Below, piece after piece: positions 19,403-26,964 of a stretch of DNA of 64,000 nucleotides; positions within the stretch are counted from its first letter, which is position 1; every line of letters begins with the position of its first letter. The notes beneath the pieces were generated by a model. That model had not been told where the DNA came from, did not search any database, and saw only the letters and a list, made by a program, of their open reading frames with translations. Source of the DNA: Streptomyces cellulosae (lineage in GTDB: Bacteria; Actinomycetota; Actinomycetes; Streptomycetales; Streptomycetaceae); assembly GCF_000721105.1 (NCBI RefSeq), contig NZ_JOEV01000002.1:652756-716755 (forward strand), written 5' to 3'. A program made the translations under genes and the position numbers.

Positions 19403-20596
19403 CTACCGGAATGCTCCCGACGTCACGGTGACGGGGAGACTTCCCAGGCCCCGGATGACGTTGTTGAGGTGCCGCCGAGGCGGGCCGGCCAGATGGATCG
19501 CCTCCACATGATCCAGCAGCGCCGACAGGATCGCGGCACCCTCCACCCGTGCCAGTCCCTGGCCGGCACAGGCGTGCACGCCGGAGCCGAACCCGACGTG
19601 GTCCCTCGGCTCTCTGCCGATGTCGAACGTGTCCGGCTCCGGCCACTTACGCGGATCCCGGTTCGCCGAACCGAACAACATCGCCACCTGAGCCCGCGGC
19701 GGGATCGTGACGCCGTCGATCTCGACCGCCCGCGTCGTGCGGCGGAAGAACGTCTGCACCGGTGACTCGAAACGCACGACCTCTTCGAAAGCGGAACGGA
19801 GCAACGTCCGGTCGGCGCGCAGGGCCGTCCAGGCGGTCGGGTGCTCGGCGAACAGCCACAGCGCGCTGCTGATCGCGTTGATCGTCGTGTCCATGCTCGC
19901 CACCAGGTAGGCGCGCAACAGGCGCCCCACCTGGTGCTCCTCGATCACCCCCCGGTCGGCCGCCTGATACAACGCCTCGCCCCAGCCGCCTGGGGTCAGG
20001 TCGTCGCGGTTCATCATCGAGATGAGTTCGTCGAGCAGCCGTCCGGAGACCTGGACCGACGCCGTCGTCCGCTCGTTGAGGGGGCCAAAGGTGTTGAAGA
20101 ACGCGTCGGCGAACACGAGTACCTCGTCCCGGGCGCGCAGGGGCATCCCGATCAGATCCGCCACCACCGTCAGCGGGAACACGCGCGCCAGATCACTCAC
20201 GACGTCGAAGGAACCGCGGGCCACCACGGACTCGACCAGTTCGGTCGCGCGCCGACCGATGTCGTCCTTCAGGCCCGCCAACGCGCGCGGGGCCATGCTC
20301 TCCGACAGCACCGAGCGCAGCACGTCGTGTTCCGGCGGGTCCGTCGCCAGCACACCACCCCGGCGTGCGTCGTTCAGCGACGGCTCGTAGCCCACGCTGT
20401 CCACGGAGGAGAACCGTTCGTGGTCGCGCAGCGCGGCCCGTACGTGTTCGTACCGAGGCAGCGCCCAGCAGTCGTAGCGCTCCAGATACACGGCGGCGCC
20501 CGTCTCCCGCAACACCGCGTAGGCGGGGTAGGGATCGGTCAGGACATCGTCGGCGAAGATGTCCACGTCGGACACCGGAGTAGCGGCCGTAGTCAT
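19403..20596 (-). CDS. Cytochrome P450
   Basis: 397 residues, complete. The heme loop FGSGVHACAGQGLAR supplies the thiolate C343; the K-helix motif is EEVVRFESP (E-x-x-R). The I-helix reads LVASMDTTINAI, where the usual acidic/alcohol pair is replaced by a Met-Asp-Thr-Thr run; the oxygen-activating threonine is still present. Start ATG 20596 is set by GGGGAG six bases upstream; longer in-frame starts to 20671 have no ribosome site. It is a soluble bacterial class I P450 that needs ferredoxin and reductase; the only local ferredoxin is at 15377. A GCAGT-GA-ACTGC palindrome lies just upstream. The substrate is unknown; it may feed the adjacent catabolic cluster. Confidence 0.93.
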   Translation of the reverse strand: MTTAATPVSDVDIFADDVLTDPYPAYAVLRETGAAVYLERYDCWALPRYEHVRAALRDHERFSSVDSVGYEPSLNDARRGGVLATDPPEHDVLRSVLSESMAPRALAGLKDDIGRRATELVESVVARGSFDVVSDLARVFPLTVVADLIGMPLRARDEVLVFADAFFNTFGPLNERTTASVQVSGRLLDELISMMNRDDLTPGGWGEALYQAADRGVIEEHQVGRLLRAYLVASMDTTINAISSALWLFAEHPTAWTALRADRTLLRSAFEEVVRFESPVQTFFRRTTRAVEIDGVTIPPRAQVAMLFGSANRDPRKWPEPDTFDIGREPRDHVGFGSGVHACAGQGLARVEGAAILSALLDHVEAIHLAGPPRRHLNNVIRGLGSLPVTVTSGAFR

Positions 20597-20618
20597 CGTT
20601 GACTCCCCATCATTCATC

Positions 20619-20630
20619 GCAGTGAACTGC
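20619..20630. promoter_or_regulatory. Palindrome GCAGTGAACTGC upstream of the P450
   Basis: Perfect 5-bp arms around GA, 23 bases before the P450 start codon on the minus strand. A candidate repressor site; no regulator assigned. Confidence 0.35.
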
Positions 20631-20788
20631 ATTCGCTCGTGTTTGCGGCTTCCTTCGACCCGCTTGCCCACAGGCCGGTGGCGCCCCGGGCGTGGCAGGC
20701 CTGGACGGGCAGGGAGGGTGTGCGGAGCCTGGGTGTGGCCCGACTGCGCTGTGACGCATCTGTCGACAGGGAAGCTGGCGTGCCTGCC

Positions 20789-21589
20789 TCAGGCGCCGAT
20801 CATGTTGAAGCCGCCGTCGGCGTTGAGGTAGACACCGGTCATGTGAGAGGCGTCGTCGGTGGCGAGGAAGAGGGCGGTGCCCGCGAGTTGGGCCGGGCCG
20901 GGGATGCGGCCCATCGGGGTCTTGGCGATCATGTCCTCGCGGCGGCCGGACTTCCAGTCCGCGCGGCTCAGGAGTGTCTCGGTCTCGATGAAGCCGGGTG
21001 CGAAGGTGTTGACCCGTACAAAGGGCGCGAAGGCCTGGGCGTAGGACTTGGTGATGCCGAGGATGCCGTACTTCGCGGCGGCGTACTGCGGCGCCCGCGC
21101 GCTGCCGCGTACGATCACGGTGGAGCCTATGTTGACGATCGATCCATGGCCCTGGTCCAGCATCCGGGAGCCGATCTCGTGTGTGCAGAGCATGGTTCCC
21201 TTGATGTCCACGGCGAGTACGTGGTCGATGGACTCCTCGGTGAGGTCCCGCCAGGACATCTGGTCGCTCGCCACGTCACCGACGTTGTTGACCAGCACGT
21301 CGAGGCCGCCGAACTGGAGGAAGACCTCCTCGGCCATGCGGATGACGTCGGAGTGGACGGCGATGTCGGCCTGCACGGTGAACGCCTCGCCGCCCACGTC
21401 CTTGATGCGGGCGAGGGTCTTCTCGGCTCCGGCGGCGGAGCTGCGGTAGTGGACGGCGACGCGGGCGCCCTCCTGGGCGGCGCGCACGGCGATCTCGGCG
21501 CCGTAGCCGGTGCCGGCGCCGGTGACCAGGACCGTGCGGCCCTCGAAACGGCGGGGGATGGGCATGGCGGGCGGGGTGTGGTCGGACAT
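20789..21589 (-). CDS. SDR family oxidoreductase (3-oxoacyl-ACP-reductase-like)
   Basis: 266 residues. Cofactor loop TGAGTGYG at about 21-28, NNVG in place of the more common NNAG, and active-site YAAAK. The C-terminal VYLNADGGFNMIGA ending is typical of classical SDRs. It uses an ATG with AAGGAC upstream. It is the last gene of the leftward IclR-controlled set, about 80 bases after the FAA-hydrolase-fold gene, so it probably oxidises or reduces an intermediate of that pathway. Confidence 0.9.
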   Translation of the reverse strand: MSDHTPPAMPIPRRFEGRTVLVTGAGTGYGAEIAVRAAQEGARVAVHYRSSAAGAEKTLARIKDVGGEAFTVQADIAVHSDVIRMAEEVFLQFGGLDVLVNNVGDVASDQMSWRDLTEESIDHVLAVDIKGTMLCTHEIGSRMLDQGHGSIVNIGSTVIVRGSARAPQYAAAKYGILGITKSYAQAFAPFVRVNTFAPGFIETETLLSRADWKSGRREDMIAKTPMGRIPGPAQLAGTALFLATDDASHMTGVYLNADGGFNMIGA

Positions 21590-21668
21590 GCGGGTCCTTG
21601 TCTGCGATGGTCGGACGCCGGTTTCCGGGGGTGGAGTCGCAGAGGCAGCCGACGGGCTGTCGCGGCTC

Positions 21669-22532
21669 TCAACTCCCAGGCGGCCGCTGGGCGGGGCCGG
21701 TGAAGTGCTGGCGGATCTCGCCGATTCCCTCGATGCGGCTGACGAGTTCGTCGCCGGCGGTGAGGTAGCGCGGCGGGTTCATGCGGTTGCCGACGCCTGC
21801 CGGAGTGCCGGTGAAGATCAGGTCACCGGGGAAGAGTGGCAGCACGGCCGAGAGCCGGGCGATGAGCTCCGGCACCGGGAAGATCATGGACTTGGTGCGG
21901 TCCCGCTGGACGACCTCGCCGTTCAGCACTCCGGTGATCTCGAGGTCGTCGGGGTCGTCGAGTTCGTCCGGGGTGACCAGGACGGGGCCGACGGGGCCGA
22001 AGCCGGGGAAGGACTTGCCCAAGCTGAACTGGGCGGGTTTTCCCTGGAGTTGGGTGACACGTTCGGACAGGTCCTGACCCACGGCCAGAGCGGCCACCGC
22101 CTCCCAGGCGTCGTCCTCGCTCACCCGGTACGTCTCTCGGCCGACCACGGCGACGAGTTCGACTTCCCAGTCGACCTTGCCCGGGGGGAGGGCGACGCTG
22201 GTGTGCGGACCGGTGACGCAGGCCGGGAACTTGGTGAAGACGAGCGGTTCCTCGGGCGGGGTGAAACCCGCCTCCGCGGCGTGCGGTGGGTAGTTGAGGG
22301 CGACGGCGAACACCTGGCGGGGGCGGGGCACCGGCGCGTCGAGCGCGGTGGGGACGACCGGGATGTCGTACGCCTCCTCGGGCAGCCCGGCCGCCCAGTC
22401 GCGTAGGCGTGGCCAGTCCTCCAGCAGTGCCATGGGGTCGTTGGGCAGCCTGCCCTGCGAGGCCCAACGGACGTTCGCGGCCCGGTCGCCGCTGACCACG
22501 ACGCTGTGGCCGCCGAGGACGCCGAGCCTCAC
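21669..22532 (-). CDS. Fumarylacetoacetate-hydrolase-fold protein (FAA family 1)
   Basis: 287 residues. The FAH core carries the acidic metal-binding block VDWEVELVAVVGR, followed by GxxD-type segments and the closing PGDLIFTGTPAGVGNR motif. Enzymes of this fold hydrolyse or decarboxylate/hydrate 2,4-dioxo acids at the end of aromatic and deoxy-sugar-acid pathways. The GTG overlaps the upstream FAH gene's stop by four bases (GTGA), so the two are translationally coupled and perhaps act in sequence or as a hetero-oligomer. The substrate is unknown. Confidence 0.9.
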   Translation of the reverse strand: MRLGVLGGHSVVVSGDRAANVRWASQGRLPNDPMALLEDWPRLRDWAAGLPEEAYDIPVVPTALDAPVPRPRQVFAVALNYPPHAAEAGFTPPEEPLVFTKFPACVTGPHTSVALPPGKVDWEVELVAVVGRETYRVSEDDAWEAVAALAVGQDLSERVTQLQGKPAQFSLGKSFPGFGPVGPVLVTPDELDDPDDLEITGVLNGEVVQRDRTKSMIFPVPELIARLSAVLPLFPGDLIFTGTPAGVGNRMNPPRYLTAGDELVSRIEGIGEIRQHFTGPAQRPPGS

Positions 22533-23401
22533 CAGTCCACCTTCGCGGGTACGGGGGTCCCGTGCCCCTCCTGCCAGCTGACGATGGGGGTGCGCAGCAC
22601 GCCGAGGCGCTCGACCTCGGCCTCGACGACGTCGCCGGGCTTGAGGTACATGTCGGGGTCACCGCTGAAGCCGGCCACGCCCTGGACGGTTCCGGTCGTG
22701 ATGAGGTCGCCGGCGCTGTAGCCCTGCGGGGAGTGGTAGGCGACCAGGTGCGGGATGGAGACCGACATACGGCTGGTGTTGGACTTCTGCCGGACCACGC
22801 CGTTGACCCGCAGTTCCATGTCGAGGTTCTGCGGGTCGGGGATCTCGTCGGCGGTGACGATGTACGGGCCGACCGGGCAGAAGGTGTCGATGGCCTTGCA
22901 GAAGGAGAAGACGCCGGACTCCATCTCGCGGCGCTGGATGTCGCGGGCGGTGATGTCGTTGAAGACGACGTAGCCGGCGATGTGGTCGGACGCGTCGTCG
23001 ACGCCGAAGAACTTGCCCCGCCTGCCGATGACGACGGCGATCTCCAACTCGTAGTCCAGCTCGCTGGTCAGGTGCTCCGGGTAGATGACCGGCTCCTCCG
23101 GGCCGACGATCGCGTCGACGTTCTGGAAGAACACGATGCCCTTGTGCATGGGGTGCGACCAGTCGACGTTCTTCGACTCGTCCTCGTGCTCACGGAAGTT
23201 GCCGGAGGTGTGGAAGAACTTCTTCGGCACGATCGGAGCGCGCGGTGTCACGTCGTCCAGCCGCAGCCGGTCACCGGTCTCCGAGACCTTGCCGTCGCGC
23301 TCGAAGTACTCCCGGGTGCTGCGGACTTCGAGGGGCAGCACAAGGCGTTCCTCCAGTTCCAGCCTGCCGACCCGTCCGTCGTCGAAGGTGATCAGTTTCA
23401 C
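22529..23401 (-). CDS. Fumarylacetoacetate-hydrolase-fold protein (FAA family 2)
   Basis: 290 residues. Metal-binding block ELDYELEIAVVIGRRGK, then GYVVFNDITARDIQRREM, and the closing GDLITTGTVQGVAGF. The segment with HTSGNFREHEDE at the expected lid position and Thr-Val-Gln instead of the Pro-Ala-Gly of its neighbour indicate a different subgroup from the downstream partner. Starts with GTG, with AGTAGG seven bases upstream. It is the first gene of a leftward operon (two FAA enzymes then SDR). The ACTTTC-N7-GAAAGT operator ends only eight bases upstream of the start, so binding there would block initiation. Confidence 0.9.
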   Translation of the reverse strand: MKLITFDDGRVGRLELEERLVLPLEVRSTREYFERDGKVSETGDRLRLDDVTPRAPIVPKKFFHTSGNFREHEDESKNVDWSHPMHKGIVFFQNVDAIVGPEEPVIYPEHLTSELDYELEIAVVIGRRGKFFGVDDASDHIAGYVVFNDITARDIQRREMESGVFSFCKAIDTFCPVGPYIVTADEIPDPQNLDMELRVNGVVRQKSNTSRMSVSIPHLVAYHSPQGYSAGDLITTGTVQGVAGFSGDPDMYLKPGDVVEAEVERLGVLRTPIVSWQEGHGTPVPAKVDW

Positions 23402-23408
23402 TGTGCCT

Positions 23409-23427
23409 ACTTTCGTAGAGTGAAAGT
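23409..23427. promoter_or_regulatory. IclR-type operator 1 (ACTTTC-N7-GAAAGT)
   Basis: ACTTTCGTAGAGTGAAAGT, perfect 6-bp arms, directly before the FAA-hydrolase operon start at 23401. Further inverted repeats (GTGAA/TTCAC) continue to about 23443. The same spaced motif occurs at 24135-24153 and 25847-25865 only around this IclR gene. Confidence 0.75.
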
Positions 23428-23464
23428 TATATTCACTGTGTGAATTGAGTTGAGTATTGAAGGG

Positions 23465-24091
23465 TCACCGTGGGCTGTCAAGGCGTTCCCGTGGCTGAGG
23501 CCCGCGGTCATCCGCACCGGATGTGCCGCCCTCGCCCAGGAAAACCCGCAGCTGGAGAGCGAGCATGGAGTAGTAGCCGACCAGCGTCGTCAGCTCGAAC
23601 ACACCGCGTTCTCCGGTTGCGGCCAGGGCGTCGGCGTACTCGGCGTCGTTCAATGTGCCGTGCCGCAGCAGTGCCCTCGTCGCCCGCAGGGCACCGCGCT
23701 CCGCCCGCTCGGTGAGTTCCGGCATCCGGCCGGCCCGCAGTGCGGCCATCTCCGATTCGTCCAGGCCCGCGCTGGTGCGGCCGACGGCTTCGTGGGCTTC
23801 CCGCTCGAAGGCGCTGTCGAAGTGGGCGGCCACGGCGAGGATCGCCATTTCCCGCACGCGATCGCTCAGCGAGGAGTTGTAGCGCACGGCCGCGCCGAGG
23901 GCCTGCGTCGCGAGGCCCACCGGGGGACTCAGCAACATGGCGTTGAAGGGGCCGCGCAGCCGTCCCTCCTGGTCGGTCAGGGGAAACGCCTGCGGCCCCG
24001 AGGCGCGGGCGCCGCCGGTGATGGCCCGGTAGACCTCGGCCTGCTCCTCGTCCAGTTCACCGGGCAGCAGCCCGCCCAGACGCACTCCCAT
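23465..24091 (-). CDS. Carboxymuconolactone-decarboxylase-like (AhpD fold) protein
   Basis: 208 residues from the ATG at 24091, fixed by a perfect AGGAGG; longer in-frame starts run into the operator. All-helical CMD/AhpD-type sequence: NAMLLSPPVGLATQALGAAVRYNSSLSDRVREMAILAVAAHFDSAFEREAHEAVG. It lacks the CxxC pair of AhpD peroxidase partners, so thiol redox chemistry is unlikely; a decarboxylase or isomerase-like role is more probable. The gene is divergent from the IclR regulator, and an operator copy lies between them. Confidence 0.82.
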   Translation of the reverse strand: MGVRLGGLLPGELDEEQAEVYRAITGGARASGPQAFPLTDQEGRLRGPFNAMLLSPPVGLATQALGAAVRYNSSLSDRVREMAILAVAAHFDSAFEREAHEAVGRTSAGLDESEMAALRAGRMPELTERAERGALRATRALLRHGTLNDAEYADALAATGERGVFELTTLVGYYSMLALQLRVFLGEGGTSGADDRGPQPRERLDSPR

Positions 24092-24134
24092 GTCCGTCCT
24101 CCTGGTTGCCCCATGGGGGATAAATCTGATGCTG

Positions 24135-24153
24135 ACTTCCATACAATGAAAGT
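24135..24153. promoter_or_regulatory. IclR-type operator 2 (ACTTCC-N7-GAAAGT)
   Basis: ACTTCCATACAATGAAAGT, one mismatch from the perfect palindromes at 23409 and 25847. It lies in the divergent region between the CMD-like gene and the IclR gene, fitting autoregulation. Confidence 0.7.
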
Positions 24154-24209
24154 GGACCGGGTTCCTCCTGGCGTCCACTGTGCCCAGCAGACAGAAAGCG
24201 AGACCTTCC

Positions 24210-25031
24210 GTGTCGCCGCGTGAAAAGCCGACCGACTCCCTGCCCGCCGACGGCTCCGCGGCGTCCAGGCGCAGCTACCACGTCGAGGCACTGGCCAAGG
24301 GACTGCGGCTGCTCGGGCAGTTCTCCGAACAGCGGTCGTCGATGAAGCTGACAGACATGGCCGCCGAGGCCGGAGTGCCGTTGCCGACCGCTTTCCGGAT
24401 GGCCGCCACCCTGGTGACCGAGGGCTTCCTGGAGCAGTTGCCGGACGGCGCCTATCGTCCGGCCCCCAAAGTCCTCACACTGGGCTTCGCGGCGTTGCGC
24501 GGCATGGACGTGGTGGAACTCGCCGACGGGCCGCTGCGCCGGCTCGCCGCCACGACGGGTCAGACGGTCAACCTGGGCACCCTGTCCGGCGATCGAGTGC
24601 TGTACCTGATCCGGCTGCGCAACAACGACCTGGTGACCGCCAACATCCAGGTGGGCTCGCGGCTTCCTGCCGTCAACACCTCCATCGGAAAAGTCCTGTT
24701 GAGCGGTCTGGACGACGCCGAGCTGCACAAGCGCCTCACCGAGGAGTCCTTCACCGGGGCGACCGGCCCCAACGCGATCCGGTCCCTGGCGGAGCTGGGC
24801 CCGGTGCTGGCCGATGTTCGCGAGCGGGGTTGGGCGGTACAGGACGAGGAACTCGCCTACGGCCTGCGCTCGGTGGCCGCGCCCCTGCGTGACGCCTCCG
24901 GTTCGGTGGTGGCCGCGGCCAATGTCGCTGTACCCGCGATGGGATTTCCCGTCACCCGACTGCTCGACGAGCTGCGCCCGCGCCTGCTGAACACCTGTCA
25001 GGAGATCACGCGGCTGCTCGGCGGAAGGTGA
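24210..25031 (+). CDS. IclR family transcriptional regulator of the adjacent catabolic cluster
   Basis: 273 residues from GTG 24210 (GTG 24180 would add ten residues; neither has a strong ribosome site). The winged HTH is around residues 45-68 (LTDMAAEAGVPLPTAFRMAATL). The effector domain has SRLPAVNTSIGKVLLSGL, the IclR ligand-pocket signature. It is flanked by two FAA-hydrolase genes, a CMD-like gene and an SDR, all with copies of one palindrome in their control regions. It is very likely the local regulator, sensing a pathway intermediate. Confidence 0.92.
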   Translation: MSPREKPTDSLPADGSAASRRSYHVEALAKGLRLLGQFSEQRSSMKLTDMAAEAGVPLPTAFRMAATLVTEGFLEQLPDGAYRPAPKVLTLGFAALRGMDVVELADGPLRRLAATTGQTVNLGTLSGDRVLYLIRLRNNDLVTANIQVGSRLPAVNTSIGKVLLSGLDDAELHKRLTEESFTGATGPNAIRSLAELGPVLADVRERGWAVQDEELAYGLRSVAAPLRDASGSVVAAANVAVPAMGFPVTRLLDELRPRLLNTCQEITRLLGGR

Positions 25032-25077
25032 GGGACGAAGCGGTCTGCGGTGCCGTCCTGTCCGGTCGGCTCCTGGC

Positions 25078-25833
25078 TCAGACGAGTGTGCGGCCACCGT
25101 CCACATAAAGCACCTGCCCCGTGATGAATGACGCCCGCGCCGAGGCGAGGAACAGCACGGCGCCGACCACGTCCTGCGGGGTGCCCAGACGCCCGGCCGG
25201 AACCAGGCCGAGCATCTCCTCGCGCATCCCCGGCCTGGCCAGGTACTCGCGAGTCAGTTCGGTCTCCGTGTAGCCAGGGGCGACCGCGTTGACGGTCACG
25301 CCGTCGGCGGCCCACTCCCGGGCCATCACCTTCGCCAGCTGGTCCAGTCCGCCCTTGGTCGCGGCGTAGGGGGCATGGTGCGGGTGGGCGAGCCGGGAGG
25401 AGACGGAGGAGAAGAACACCATGCTCCCGCGCCCGGCCTGGCGCATCAGACGTCCCGCCGCCCGCCCGGCATAGAAGGCGCTCGACAGGTTCAGCGCAAG
25501 GATCCGCTCCCACGTCTCGTCCGGTGTGTCGACCACAGCCCGGCGGTCGTTGGTTCCCACCGCGTGCACCAGCACGTCCAGCCCACCGAGCGCGTCGGCC
25601 GCCGCCCGGACGGCTTCCTCGCAGCCCGTCGAGGTCGTGACATCGGCCGGAATCACGTGCACATCGACGTCCGCGAGTGCCGGCTCGTCCCGCAGAGCCT
25701 TGAGCTTCGACTCGTCCACGTCCACGACGGCCAGGTGCGCGTCGGCGTCCGCGAGTCCCCGGGCGCAGGCGGCACCCAGGCCGCCGGCCCCTATGACGAG
25801 CGCCCGGCTGCCTTCCAGTCCCAACCACGTCAC
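25078..25833 (-). CDS. SDR family oxidoreductase
   Basis: 251 residues from the GTG at 25833, preferred because GAGGGAA lies nine bases before it; the next GTG upstream (25848) would overlap the operator. The cofactor loop is an unusual GAGGLGAA in place of TGxxxGIG; the active site YAATK and closing VLYVDGGRTLV are normal. Acidic VDVDE after strand 2 suggests NAD+. It is transcribed toward the IclR gene, and its promoter carries the third and best copy of the ACTTTC/GAAAGT operator. Confidence 0.88.
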   Translation of the reverse strand: MTWLGLEGSRALVIGAGGLGAACARGLADADAHLAVVDVDESKLKALRDEPALADVDVHVIPADVTTSTGCEEAVRAAADALGGLDVLVHAVGTNDRRAVVDTPDETWERILALNLSSAFYAGRAAGRLMRQAGRGSMVFFSSVSSRLAHPHHAPYAATKGGLDQLAKVMAREWAADGVTVNAVAPGYTETELTREYLARPGMREEMLGLVPAGRLGTPQDVVGAVLFLASARASFITGQVLYVDGGRTLV

Positions 25834-25846
25834 GGCTGTTTCCCTC

Positions 25847-25873
25847 ACTTTCGTGGAATGAAAGTAACTTTCA
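25847..25873. promoter_or_regulatory. IclR-type operator 3, double palindrome
   Basis: ACTTTCGTGGAATGAAAGT (25847-25865) has the same arms and spacing as operator 1. It overlaps a second perfect palindrome, TGAAAGTAACTTTCA (25859-25873). The cluster lies immediately upstream of the SDR gene. Confidence 0.75.
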
Positions 25874-26271
25874 CTGTGACGACAGGCGCTTCAGTGATGG
25901 GATGTCCATCGCGGGAGTGCGACCCGTCGGTGGCCCCCGGACCGGCCGACGAACGGGCATCCGGGGCATACCATGCGGTTGATCAGGCCGACTGGGTGTA
26001 ATGCTGCGTGACCCCGGCGTGGAGGGGAACGCGCCCTTTCGTTGATTGAAAACGGTGTCCGGCACGGAACGGGACAGCGGGCGCGGGTGCCCTGGGTGAG
26101 CCGCTTGGGCCGGTCGACACCCGAAAGCTCGCAGGGCCGCACCGACCAACTCGCGGCGGCTTCGCGCTCGTGAGGGATCGGTATGCCGGGCGCGAGAGTG
26201 ACGTGCGGTGAACGGCTCCCGCCGCCGGGCGAGGCGCCTCCCCGTAGACCGGGCGTCCCGCGCTGAGGGTG
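25874..26271. other. Intergenic region between SDR promoter and MarR stop
   Basis: About 400 bases with no supported gene or hairpin. It separates the IclR-controlled cluster from the MarR/oxygenase pair. Confidence 0.5.
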
Positions 26272-26829
26272 TCAGTGCGGGGGAATCAGCCGTCGCTGGG
26301 GTTCGGCGAGCGGTTGGGGCTGATGCCGGGAGACCTTGGCGAGCAGACGCGCGAGGGTGAGTTCCTCGTCGGGAGTCAGGTGCTCCAGCCAGCTCTTCTG
26401 ACGATGCGCGGTCCACCAGTGCAAAAACTCGTCGATGACGGTCTCGCCCTGCTCGGTGAGGGTGACGACGAGCATGCGTCCGTCGTCGGGCCGGGGCGTC
26501 CGGGTGAGCAGGCCGGCCCGTTCCAGGGTGTGCAGTGCTGAGGTGACGCTCGCGGTGGAGATGCTCAGCAGGTCGGCGAGTCTGCGCGGGGACATCGGAC
26601 CGTCGTACTTGAGCGTGGTCATCAGCCGGAAGCCGGCGAAGGTCAGCCCGGCGGGGCGGGCGAAGTTGGTTTCGATGTCGCGTTCGATCTTCTTGGCGAC
26701 ACGGACCAGGTTGAAGCCCACCGACGTGGACGCCAGGTGCGGGTCGACGTCGGGCAGGTCGAAGCCGGAGGCGGCGGCCAGACGTTCGCCGTGGCGCCGC
26801 GCGGCCGGATCTTGTGTCACGGCCACCAC
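26272..26829 (-). CDS. MarR family transcriptional regulator
   Basis: 185 residues. The winged helix occupies the middle: SPRRLADLLSISTASVTSALHTLERAGLLTRTPRPDDGRMLVVTLTEQG, with the wing Asp-Asp-Gly-Arg conserved. A 45-residue N-terminal tail is longer than average. It is divergent from the carotenoid-oxygenase-like gene; a perfect 14-bp palindrome just downstream of the likely promoter of that gene is its probable operator. MarR proteins of this position usually repress until an aromatic ligand binds. Confidence 0.92.
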   Translation of the reverse strand: MVAVTQDPAARRHGERLAAASGFDLPDVDPHLASTSVGFNLVRVAKKIERDIETNFARPAGLTFAGFRLMTTLKYDGPMSPRRLADLLSISTASVTSALHTLERAGLLTRTPRPDDGRMLVVTLTEQGETVIDEFLHWWTAHRQKSWLEHLTPDEELTLARLLAKVSRHQPQPLAEPQRRLIPPH

Positions 26830-26891
26830 TCTGCCTTCGTCACCAGGACCCTCACAAGAGACTCAGGCTTCATCTTCTGCCCTCCACTGTC

Positions 26892-26920
26892 TTGACATAT
26901 CGGTTTCGGGCGCCTTCTAC
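26892..26920 (+). promoter_or_regulatory. Promoter candidate of the oxygenase gene
   Basis: TTGACA at 26892-26897 followed after 17 bases by TTCTAC. The start of transcription would fall just before the palindrome at 26933. Confidence 0.5.
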
Positions 26921-26932
26921 TGCACCCAAGTC

Positions 26933-26946
26933 GCTAGAAGTCTAGC
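26933..26946. promoter_or_regulatory. MarR-type operator GCTAGAAGTCTAGC
   Basis: Perfect palindrome (GCTAGA-AG-TCTAGC) between the divergent MarR and oxygenase genes, seven bases before the ribosome site of the latter. A bound repressor would block the transcript start. Confidence 0.7.
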
Positions 26947-26964
26947 AATCTTCGGAGGTCTTCC

